The notes under the pieces were generated by a model, which searched no databases, was not told the DNA's origin, and saw only the letters and a list, made by a program, of their open reading frames with translations. 64,000 nucleotides of DNA from Isoetes taiwanensis. Taxonomy: Eukaryota; Streptophyta; Lycopodiopsida; Isoetales; Isoetaceae. A program made the position numbers and the translations under genes. Shown in pieces: positions 12,770-22,903 of this stretch; within the stretch, counting starts at the first letter, position 1, and every line of letters starts with the position of its first letter. Location of the stretch: contig JAJEKV010000137.1 in NCBI GenBank assembly GCA_021234155.1, forward strand, positions 885,714 to 949,713, read 5' to 3'.

Positions 12770-13335
12770 AATGTAAAACATCTAAGTACAAGGTATAACA
12801 AAACCAATTTACAAGGTAAAACATGTAAGTACAACAGAATTAGAAAAAGGCACAAGGCACAAATTTACACAAGGCACAACAAAACCACAAATTTACAGAA
12901 AGGTACAAGGCCATCATCCACATTAAAGAAGGCACTAAGGCCTGGATTACAGAAGGCACAAGGCCTGGATTACAGTCGGTACAAGGCCATTACAATTAAA
13001 GGCACTAAGGCACTGGGTTAAATAAAAGGCACAAGGCACGGATTGCCTGAAGGTACAAGGCCTATAGCATGTGTTTTTCAAAAAATTACAAAAGGTAGAA
13101 CAAAACCAATTGATTAAAACATGTAACAAAACCAGAAATTTCTGAGGAAGGCACAAGGCCATGATCTATTAAAGAAGGCTCTAAGGCATGTATTACAGAA
13201 GGGTCGGCACAAGGCCATTACAATCAAAGGCACTAAGGCCCGTTTCACAGAAGGGTCAGCACAAGGCCATTACAATGAAAGGCACTAAGGCCTATAGCAT
13301 CTGTTTTTCAAAAAATTACAAAGGCACAAAAGGCC
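12770..13335. repeat. AAGGC-rich short tandem array, copy 2
   Basis: Same array as 3,390-3,965. Several CCTGG or CAG triplets inside the units read differently between copies (for example 'aggcctgggtta' in copy 1 against 'aggcactgggtta' here). In these cases the copy 1 version agrees with neighbouring units, so this copy also carries errors. Confidence 0.75.
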
Positions 13336-14230
13336 TGTTTCAGAAGAACTTATAATCAAAAAAAAAAAAAAACAAAAGCTATAAACAAAAAAAGGTCTTC
13401 AGGTCCTCATGGTCTTCCAGGGTCTTCAGGAGCTTCATGCCTCATCTGCAAGAAAAATTCAGAAAGTTAGAAAGCTCTATCATTGAAAGAAAGCAAAAAT
13501 GAAAAGCATGCGACTTACTCCTGGAGCCAATGAAATTCAAAAAAAAATCTTCACTTCCTCAGGGTAGGGTCTTCTTCTTCGCTGGTTCCCAAAAATTCGC
13601 CCCAGACCTCATCTTCTGAATCAAAAGGCTGCAGCTCGGAAGAATCCACCTCTGAAGAATCCACCTCGGAAGAATTCACCTCAGAAGAAAGCTCAGAAGA
13701 AGTGGAAGTCAGAGCTGCTGGAATCATAGCAGGTATCCTGAGAAGGCTCGAGGCTTTCTACAAAATTGGTTTGGCAAAAATCTTGGAGGTCTTCTTTAGG
13801 CTCTTCAACCGGAATTAGCCTACCTATTCCATATCTCGCGAAGAGTTCTGGCAAAGGTAGGGAAATCAATTCCCGGCGTTTGGAAGGGACATGGGCAGGG
13901 GAAGCAGCGCGGGAGCGGCAGCGCTTTGGCATTCTGTTGGGAGAATTGGACGATGCTTCTCCCTCACGACCATATAAAGGCTGGCGTGAAATAAATTTCG
14001 TAGGCTACGATTTTAGGATTTTTATACCATTAGTATTTTAATCGTAATGATTTAGTAGGATAGGAAGTGAAATGTAATTACTTTGAAATGACCATAATTT
14101 TATTTTCTAAAACATTAAAAAAATATATATATATCTATCCTGAAATGGCCATTCTTTTTTGGACACCAATCATCTTATGTTGGCTTGGCACTTGTTTAGT
14201 AATTGTAATTGTAATTAGTTAGTGTAAATT

Positions 14231-14811
14231 GCCTGTTGACTTCAAAATTGTTGACTTAAGCTTCACCAAACATGTTGGTCAATGAAAGTCAAACATTTGC
14301 TTGGGGGTCAAAATTATTGACTTACGCTTTACCGAATGCTTGGGGGTGATTCACACTTGTTGACTTGAAAATTGTTGACTCGCTTTACCAAACATGTTGG
14401 TCAATGAAAGTCAAACTTTAGCTTAGGGGTGATTCATACTTGTTGACTTGAAAATTGTTGACTTACGCTTTACCAAACATGTTGGTCAATTGCTTGGGGG
14501 TGATTCACACTTGTTGACTTGAAAATTGTTGTCTTACACAATATGCCTTAACATAATGCATAGAATAGCATAGGTCAAAATTGTTGACTTACGCTTTACC
14601 AAATGCTTGGGGGTGATTCACACTTGTTGACTTGAAAATTGTTGACTCACGCTTTACCAAACATGTTGGTCAATGAAAGTCAAACTTTAGCTTAGGGGTG
14701 ATTCATACTTGTTGATTTTGAAAATTGTTGACTTACGCTTTATCAAACATGTTGGTCAATAGAAGTCAAACATTTGCTGCGGGTGATTCACACTTGTTGA
14801 CTTGAAGTTGG
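14231..14811. repeat. TTGAC (W-box-like) tandem array, copy 2
   Basis: Same array as 4,861-5,436, nearly identical. Repeated TTGACT and GGTCAA (reverse of TTGACC) occur with intervals of about 10-50 bp. It lies between the convergent 3-prime ends of the two transposases. TTGAC(C/T) is the known core bound by WRKY factors; function here is untested. Confidence 0.8.
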
Positions 14812-15608
14812 AGAAGAAGCTGCATAAGAAGTTGCAGATGTAATTTTATCCTGATGTATTGATACTGCTTAAAGTGAATACTATTGTCCTGTTTAAGACT
14901 ATTACTGCACCAATTTTTTCGTTAGGTGCAGTGATTTTTTGAAATACTATTTTCATGATTGTAACATCTGTTATATAAATTTAGTAAACCTTGATATCAA
15001 ATCAAACTGTTATCTGTGTTCATGTTCAATCTGTTAGGAATGTTAGATAACATGTTCAATTTGTTATGAATCTATTCAATACAATGTTGATTATCCACGG
15101 TTGCTTGCTATACAATCCCCACAACTTGACTATTTTGAGGTTTTTAAAAGGTTTGTGAGAGGGGTATCTTGTCTTTGATATATACTAGTATTCCTTGTGT
15201 TGATATCATGTTCAATCTGTTATAAATCTCTTATGTATGAATGTTACAAGTCCAATTCATACACAATTTCAATTCAAACACACTTCCATTTCAATTTCAA
15301 TTCACACACAATTCAATTTTAATCTCAATACAAACAATGGTTAAAATTTCATTACAAATCAATGGTTAAAATTTCAATACAAATCAATACAAATTAATCT
15401 CAATACAAATCAATGGTCAAAATTTGATTGCAAGCATTGAAAAGTATATTACAATGGTTTGTAACAATGGTTACAATCATAGAATGGTATAAAATTTACA
15501 ATTAAAAGGAACAACTAGTCTCTTCTCTAGAGTTTCTTGTTCTTCTTGTTGGATTCAGCTCACTTGATGTAGGTTCATCTGAGTTTTGAGCTATTAATGC
15601 AATCGCTT

Positions 15609-18600
15609 TTATGGCAAAATTTGTCCAATATTTGGTTATGTGTATCGGCGGATCAAAAGCGGTTACCACTAATCTTGCTCAACTCAAAACAAACAGAAGT
15701 AACCAAATGACTATAAACATTACACTCTGGTTCATTTACCAGTAACTCATATCTGCTGCCCCCTAAGAACTTGTAGAATAATCCAGTAACAACTACCTCA
15801 TTTCTGGCAAACTTTTGACCCCATGGATCTTTGAATGTCTTCTCCACGACATCTTTCACCTTCGTGCACTTGAGCACATAAAAGTCCATGTTCTCCTTAT
15901 TGTCTGGCTCTGCAACTACAGAAAAATTATCTCCAACTGCAAAAATGTCAGACTTCCATTGAGGATCACCTTCAAAAATAGGGCCATCCACAACATCTTC
16001 CACATAATCAGCACTTAGTCTTAGCTCAAAGTATTGCCATGTACCCATTCTACCTTTCTTAGAGCACTTGCCATGTTTGCATAACCAACAATTATGACAG
16101 AAACAACTGTAATCCATATGAGCAACTTGTGTAGGATCTGTAGCTTGAATTGGCTTGATGAAATGGAACTTGCTTGAACCAGAAAGTGTAGCACAATCAT
16201 ATCTCTCTGACCTATCAACCTCGTCTACTCCAATTTTCCAAGAAAACCTGTATAAGAAAGAAAGCAGTATTTCAGCATACACTAACAGTTACAAACCAGT
16301 ATTTCAGCATACTTGAATCTGTCTTTGCCCTCGATTGTGGAGTTGTCCCTGAAATGCTTGAACAGGAAAACTACTGCATCGTGTGCATTCCTGAGTGGTA
16401 CTGATCCTCTTTTCAACATCTCATGTGTAAGAGCTCGTTTAATGACAGCTCCAGCACCATCATGTTCACCTGTTCCATTAACTGTCAGTAAAAAAAACAC
16501 AAATTAAAACTACAAATACATTGACAAAGAATATAGTTACCTTTGCCATGATAGAAAGCAAAGTAATTCCAATTTATTGGAATGCCATTCGTATGGTAGT
16601 TCCTACCAAGGAAATAAAAGGTCCTTGCTCCTTTGAATTGATGGAAGCATCCATCAGACCACATGATGTGTTTGTTATACTTTACAACCCTGTTTGTCAA
16701 AAAATGCATGATGCTTATTCAAACAATACTGCACATACAAGGTATATCATGGTCCCTGTCATCTGATATGTAGAAATGAGTCTCCTTTATAATTCTTCTC
16801 TCATTCTCATCCAAACTTGGATCACCTGACAATGTTGCATGTCTATATGTAATATGTACTAAAATTGTGCATTGATCATTCTTCCAGTGTAGACTCTGTA
16901 TCTCTTGCTAAATCTTAAAAGTATAATTCTCAGCAAAATCTATGACATAAACTATGGTGTCCTATGGAAATGTTGCCAAACACTCCCTGAATTGTTTGGC
17001 CTACCATCTCCCCTCATAATTATGTGCTATAAAATTCTTTTAAAACTTTCTTGGCTTCCTAGATGATCCACAGTAGTTGTGCATTTGTAAACCAGTTTGG
17101 TAACTGGTTTATTAGATATCTTGTACTCTCCCTCGCCATCAGGCTTAAGTTCTCCTATGGGTTCAAGTACCTGCAATGGTAATGACAGATCAATGTGATA
17201 TAACTTGGGATTAAAAAAAGCTGAATTCTTACCTTGTCATAGGTCTTCCATTCAATATTGTGTCTTAGAATGTATTTCAATTCATTTGGACAAGTTGGTA
17301 ACTTTGCAGGTCCACAATTCTTGCGCTTGAGAGTCAAGCAGGTCATGTGCATACCACTCTTGTTTCATCATCCCTTGGACAAACTAGTGATCTCCAAAGC
17401 TCATTAGTAAAAGAATATGTACATTTATTTGCCATGCAAGTTGGGCGGGGCCACAAACCACACATGTGCACTTGCAGCTAGCTCCATGTAATTTTTCATC
17501 ATGCCTAACCTTATTTATTGCTTGCCTAGTGAAATATGTTTTCATGTGATACACAATACAGCAAGTTTCTCTATCACTAGCCTTCCTTACATATGGCGGT
17601 TTGAGCATGAAACATCGAAAAAAGACAACTCAAACTTGGGATATTCAGGTAGTAAAACACTTATAGAAAGTAATGCAAGGGCAAGTTCACAAATTACAAA
17701 AAAGAATTTAAAAAGGCAACAGAAAATCAATATAGAAACACTTGCTTGAGTTTCCTCTAGAAAATGCAAGGGATGCATTATGTTCACTCCTTTGCCTAGT
17801 CTGATCTTCATCACATGTTTTTTGCAAGGTGACACTCTAATGTTGTTCCTCCAAAGTCAACCACAAGTTTCCTCTCGATCATAAGAAAGCTTGTCGCCGA
17901 AAGTGCTTTTCTTAAACATTGACCATGGTCCTTCCCCATGTTGTGACAAGTCTTCTCTTAATAGCAAGCAGAGACAATTCTTCTATTAGGGTTTAGTTGC
18001 TTTGCATAGGCCCTTCTATTTGTGTCGGCGTATTGAGAGTAAGCCATGGCAGCACTTCTTGCTCTCCATGCATCTGTATCCTTTGCATATTTGTGGGCTG
18101 CAAATGAATCCTTCAAGTTGTCCACTATAGCTTTCATTGTTTTGAATTCTTTGGTGGTTTGAACACCTAGACTAGGCAACTATTTGGTTGCCTCCCTTAA
18201 AATATCTTCCCTATCTTTTTCACTAGCATTCCTATAAATATTAGTAACAAGTTTGCCAATATTCTTTGACAATATTTTCTTTTTGTTTGTGCTAAAATCA
18301 CCGTTCAGTTTGGCTTTTGCATCAGCTGCAGCCTCCCTTTCTCTCTCTCTTTATCTTTCTTTTCTTCTTTGTTCAGCTCTGTTCTTCCTAAAAAGAACAC
18401 CTAAAGAAGCTAACAAAAGTTAATCCTGTAAAGGATACAGAATAAACAATTGGAGATAAAACTTGACTTACCTTCAATATCCATTGGAGCATATGTCTCA
18501 TTTTGAATGAATTCACCATGTGCCTTCTCTGTCATAAAATCAGTTTGTGTTTCTTCATAACAAAATTCAGCACCAATATCTGAAAAGATAAATAAAAAAC

Positions 18601-19183
18601 TAAGGTTATACATGAAGTCTCTATTTAGACAAGCAAACAACAATAAAAAAAATCCTGAATTACCTAGATCCTCTTCTTCAGCATTTGTGTCATTCTGTAC
18701 AACATGAGCATGTGCTTCTTGACAGGAGCATCCACCACCTGAAATGAAAGTAGTACATTCAATATCATTGCAAAATTCATTGGTTATTACAGTACTAAAC
18801 AAGCACTAACGACATACCTTCATATCTGTTTTCATGTTGAACATCTTCTGTTTTTGTTCCATCAAGGACAACAGCAGGTTCGTCTTCTCCTATTAAGGCA
18901 CAACAAAGTGTCAGGGCGATTAAGAGCGGGCAATAAGCATCGACATACCTCTACCGGGAATCATCTTGTCATCAAAATTCTTCTTTGAAACTAAGGCAGC
19001 ACTCCATAAATCTTTCGGATTGCTGCTTAAATTGTTGCAACCCTGATAGAATTGGGCCAGGATCAAATTGCACTCGGTTCTTGGCCAAGAAACATAGGAA
19101 GGCGGAATTCCAGTCCATAGTGGAGAGATGGATGAACTGCAAGAAATTTCGCAAGAACATGAGACTACACTGCCATTTCCCAT
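15609..19183 (-). pseudogene. DDE-type transposase-like protein, minus-strand member, many exons
   Basis: Paralogue of the plus-strand gene, alignable along its length. Likely exons: 18,949-19,183 (ATG at 19,183), 18,818-18,889, 18,664-18,738, 18,472-18,579, then about 17,746-18,400 and further exons to 15,609. Conserved: RLGKGVNIMHPLHF then an intron at the same place as in the paralogue; ETCCIVYH; Cys-rich ASCKCTCVVCG; KNCG; first Asp in VIDFAENYTF (16,940); second in WSDGCFHQFKG (16,654); and HGKG/EHDG rebuilt exactly across an intron at about 16,471-16,546. The C-terminus has SCFCHNC and the shared domain. Stops include one in the DFAENY exon and ones near 18,180 and 18,345, at least two of them at likely glutamines. 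Small frame breaks near 17,320 and 17,600 look like base-calling error. Confidence 0.7.
18472..18889 (-). other. Three symmetric mini-exons forming an acidic N-terminal extension
   Basis: Exons 18,818-18,889, 18,664-18,738 and 18,472-18,579 all start and end in phase 1, have GT/AG borders and encode related acidic ends: DVQHENRYEG, VVQNDTNAEEEDLG and FIQNETYAPMDIEG. They splice in phase to the preceding exon (…DDKMIPGR/G) and to the next (G/VLFRKNRAEQRRKE). Equal phase and resembling content point to exon duplication. The plus-strand paralogue shows no equivalent extension. The function of the acidic segment is unknown. Confidence 0.6.
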
Positions 19184-19189
19184 TTCTAT

Positions 19190-19520
19190 AATATGCCTTA
19201 ACATAATGCATAGAATAGCATAGGTCAAAATTGTTGACTTACGATTTACTAAACACGTTGTACACAATATGCCTTAACATAATCCATTCAATAGCATAGG
19301 TCAAAGTTGTTGACTTACGCTTTACCAAATGCTTGGGGTGGTTCATACTTGTGGACTTGAAAATTGTTGACTTACGCTTTACCAAACATGTTGGTCAATG
19401 ACAGTCAAACTTTTGCTTAGGGGTGATTCACACTTGTTGACTTGAAAATTGTTGACTCACGCTTTACCAAACATTTTGTACACAATATGCCTTAACATAA
19501 TCCATTCATTTGGCATTTGT
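19190..19520. promoter_or_regulatory. TTGAC-rich array directly upstream of the minus-strand transposase
   Basis: Starts within 10 bp of the proposed ATG (19,183) and repeats the unit of the internal arrays, including 'atatgccttaacataat', 'ttgttgacttacg' and 'ggtcaatgacagtcaaac'. I count about nine TTGACT/TTGACC/TTGACTC-type cores on both strands within some 260 bp. Its position suits a 5-prime regulatory region. That WRKY factors act here is inference from the known W-box core. Confidence 0.5.
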
Positions 19521-19980
19521 TGATTTGGCAATTGTTGATTTGGTAACATGTGGAACATTGAATGCATGTGGGATATTTGAGCCCATTACTAAAAAAAAGG
19601 GTGGACGAGGATCACATTTTGAAAGGTCACGACACTCTGGCCTGTAACTAAAGATTACAAGCTAGAGAGCCATAGCCTTTCATCATCTAATCTCTATCCA
19701 CACTCTTCAATGAAGCAGCAAAAAACTGTTTATATATGCGCACGAATTTTGTAATATATGCATGTGGGATATTGCTAACTTTGTGTTAGGTTTGTGTTAA
19801 TTTTGGGGTTGCTCTTTTGATCATATGGGATATTTTGTGGCCAAAGCATGCGGGATATTTGAGCCCATTATAACGGAAACTGCATACCAGAGAATTATAA
19901 AGTTCTTTAAACGTTTGTGGTGTTGATAAACACCAAATTACAATAAAAAGGGATCTAATATTAAAAAAAAATATACAACA
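19521..19980. other. Spacer between transposase and cargo gene, with short direct repeats
   Basis: No gene. 'gcatgtgggatatttgagcc' at about 19,565 recurs as 'gcatgcgggatatttgagcc' at about 19,848, with further partial copies ('gggatattgc', 'gggatatttt') between. The minus-strand cargo gene ends at 19,983. Confidence 0.6.
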
Positions 19981-19982
19981 GT

Positions 19983-21552
19983 TTAGGACAAGTCCATGGT
20001 CTTTAGTACCTCCAACACTTTTGTGCTTTTTTCATCATACTGATTTCGAAAATGCACAGACCTCTGTACATAAGCAATTACGTTCACTTCTGTTATTAGC
20101 TTCTCTAAGTAAGGTACCATAGTCTTCAACAGGTAATCACCGTCATTTATGTCAGGCATGAAGGACCTTGGTGTGATGCAGGAATCTGCATTATTCTTAA
20201 AATTCACGTACCTGTAAGGATCAATCAGCAAAGTTATCCTCATGCTAAATTCTGGACATTTCTCATAAACTTTTGTGAGTTTTTTGATGTAGCAAGAAGT
20301 TCCTCCATTCATATTCAAAGGATGCACCATCCATTTGAAAAGAAACTTATCCACTAAGGACTGAGGAATGAAAGACCTCAGGCAGCTAATCACTGAGTGA
20401 TTGGAAGACCATATACCAACAGTAAAATGTTCGGTGACGAAATGCATGAACTGCACTGACCCTGTCCTGACAGCAAGAACCTCTTTTCTTGATGGAAGAA
20501 GTTGGACACCTTCCACCACATCAGGTACTGCTTTAGCCTTTTTGAAAACTTTGTACAGGAAATCCTCTGGCTCAATAACCAAAAGCTTCTTGCCAACAAC
20601 ACTAGCACTGTGCAGTGACAACTATTAGAGAAATTATATCAGTACAACAGGCAGAAAAAAAACACACTAGAATCACCTTAGTTTCTTAGTTATTGATTTG
20701 GGTGGAGCTCGTTTGCTGGAGGAAACCTGCTTGGAATTATTCTTAGAAGGAGATTCTCCAATTGGTGCCAAATCAGTTTCTTCCTCTATGATTGTCTTCT
20801 CCACAATATCAGCATGTTTGTCCAAATTGGAAACATAATCATCTATATTCTTCAACACTGCTTCACATTCTTCATCTATTACTTGCACAGCATTGTCTTC
20901 AATTCTGTTAGAAATGTCAACTATAGAGTTTGAAATATCCAAACTTGAGCCTGCATCATTCAAATTATCAAACTAAATAAGTACTTATAGAAGAAAAATC
21001 CAAAGTAGTTATACTTCACAAGAATAACTTACTTTTCAGTCTTTTACAACTATTACTTTGTTCAGCATTGTCTCTCTTCAAGTTTGGGCTTGTGGAAGAT
21101 AATAAAGTGCAATCTTCAATGGATTACATAATTATATCAGGCTCCTCCAAGTCAGCAGGTGTGCTTAATGATGGATCTTGACTCTTTTCAATGGGTCGTA
21201 CTGCACTATAATTGGGAGCAGATTCCATTGCAGATCTACATGGAAGTCTAATGGACCTGAACCAATTATGAGGCATCTGGCTCTCACAAGAGGGACAAGT
21301 TGATCTCTTTGAGAAACATATGTAAGTGCAAATTGGATGAAAATTGTGCATGTAATATGCAACAATGGTTGAGAGATAAAGTGGGTCATAGGTATATATA
21401 CAGAAAGAACAACTTTGTAATCTTGCAAATGCGACGGTAGAGCATTTTGTATGTTCCAAAAATGGTAGGTTGAGTTGCAGTCCAGACATCTTATTTAGAG
21501 ATGAAGCTATTTCTTTCAACTTCTCCAGCCTTGGTTGGAGTCTATGTTCCAT
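19983..21552 (-). pseudogene. Cys-rich/RING-like plus FCP1/NIF-like phosphatase domain protein (predicted catalytically dead)
   Basis: Three exons join in phase: 21,037-21,552, 20,677-20,950 and 19,983-20,607. Exon 1 encodes a Cys/His cluster (CSFCIY…HNFHPICTYICF…CPSCES), RING-like in spacing. Exon 2 is acidic and ends in a basic, nuclear-signal-like stretch (SSKRAPPKSITKKLR). Exon 3 resembles the FCP1-homology/NIF domain: KKLLVIEPEDFLY replaces the DxDx(T/V) nucleophile motif; GSVQFMHFVTEHFTVGIWSS matches the WSS region; TLLIDPYRY replaces the usual LLIDDSP. The key aspartates are therefore missing and phosphatase activity is unlikely. One in-frame TAA (21,124) interrupts exon 1. The ATG at 21,552 falls in the end of a MITE, so the original N-terminus is probably lost. 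Confidence 0.6.
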
Positions 21553-22099
21553 TAGGATTTTTTTGAGATTAAAAAAGGGCCTTCAAAACATGCCAACTAA
21601 GCCAAATGAAGATAAATGAACTACCAATCAGAAATTAGAGTCTGTGGTGGGTCAACAAAAGCAAATTATAACTAACTCACTGGATCACATTTTCTAGTAT
21701 AATATTGATAGAAAAGTCCAAATGAGTTCTCGTTTAGTGCAATAGATAGATCTCATTGAGATCTTTCCAATCTTAGGTGCTTTGCACATATTTTAACCAC
21801 TTATGATTGTCAAAACTCCAAAAAATATGGTTTTTACCATTTTTTACTATCCTACAGGGCTAAAAGATATGCAAACCACCCAAGATTGGAAAGATCTCAA
21901 TGAGATCTATCTATTGAACAAACAAGAGCTCATTTGGACTTTTCTATCAACACTTATGCTAGAAAATGTGATCAAAGGAGTTAGTTATAACTGCTTTTTT
22001 TGACCGGATTACCGATTCTATTTTCTCGATTAGTAGTTCATATAGCTTTAGTCGGCAGTTCTTAGAAGGCCCTTTTATGATCTCAAAAATCCCTAATGT
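21549..22099. mobile_element. Foldback MITE with arms of about 220 bp
   Basis: The left half (about 21,550-21,780) is matched by the reverse complement of the right half (about 21,880-22,099). Shared segments include 'attttctag', 'agaaaagtccaaatgag', 'aatagatagatctcattgag', 'atctttccaatctt' and, at the ends, 'cattagg' with 'ccctaatg'. A loop of about 100 bp separates the arms. The left flank ends in TTC and the right flank begins with TTC, a possible 3-bp target duplication. It appears inserted into the minus-strand cargo gene. Confidence 0.8.
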
Positions 22100-22115
22100 T
22101 CGATCTTCACTTTGT

Positions 22116-22890
22116 TTAAAAATAAAAGAATGATGAAGCGAGAAAGAAAAAAGTATTGAGCACTATGTAATTGCAAAGGTCATTAGCAATTACCCCTTTG
22201 TGAATTTTCTCCATACTCTTGTATCTTTGTTGTTGTCGCCTCAAAAGTTCCTTTTTCTTTGAAACCGGCATTGATGACAAGAATATAATGATACTAGAGT
22301 GCTCACACCGGCCTTTCTTTGCTTCAATTTCTTTGTTTTGCGGCATCCACCTCATAACCGCACTTCTTGCACAACTTCCTTTTTCCTTCATTTCACTTGG
22401 TTTGCACTTTTTAACTCTAACATTCAAGTCATCCTTACGCTTATCTAACTTCGGCAATCAAGGAGTTGATGTGAGAATAGTCCACAACACAACCAACAAC
22501 ATTTGTATGAGGAAATAAGGACTCATACTCATCTTCTTTCTCAACCTTATTTTGTAACACTTTTCTTCGTTTTAACCATAAATGACTGCCAGTTAATCTT
22601 TTGTCCTCTCACATGCAAAGTGAATGCTCGTGCAAAAAACTTCCCAATCTCTCCAACACAAACATCAGTTCTTTGGTAACATCTTCTGTAGATGTTCATA
22701 AACTGATCCACAAATAGTGGATTCATTCGACTAAACTTATAAATTTGCTTGGTACCCACTAGTTTTACACAGCCAAATATTTTGTTTATCTCATCTTCAG
22801 CCACATCTGCCTTTCTTACATCACGAAGAGGTCATGCCCTCGAAGGCAAAACACAGATGTGTCAAACATCCTCCTTGCTTCCTCTTCGTC
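22116..22890 (-). CDS. Unrecognised minus-strand exons upstream of the MITE
   Basis: Two open stretches look like protein rather than noise. About 22,130-22,457 is a Lys/Arg-rich segment with CKPSEMKEKGSCARSAVMRW and VSKKKELLRRQQQRYKSMEK. About 22,547-22,804 contains NKIFGCVKLVGTKQIYKFSR and EIGKFFARAFTLHVRGQKIN. They share orientation with the cargo gene and may be its 5-prime exons, now split from it by the MITE. I do not recognise a family, and exon borders are not resolved. Confidence 0.35.
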
Positions 22891-22903
22891 TATGGTCACC
22901 ATA

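Larger units (their letters stand above)
9381..16642. repeat. Copy 2 of the 7.3-kb direct duplication
   Basis: Region homologous to 1-7,266, offset about 9,380 at the left and 9,376 at the right. Long stretches (for example 12,060-12,460 and 14,100-15,080) are nearly identical to copy 1, so the duplication is recent or the copies have been homogenised. Unlike copy 1, this copy continues into the full minus-strand transposase. Confidence 0.9.

Noticed and set aside
9513-18400. A variant genetic code in which TAA/TAG mean glutamine
   Set aside because: Stops do fall at Gln positions, but the intact UGT uses TAG as its terminator and has no internal TAA or TAG, and the transposase itself ends in TAG. 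Decay by C-to-T change explains the pattern.
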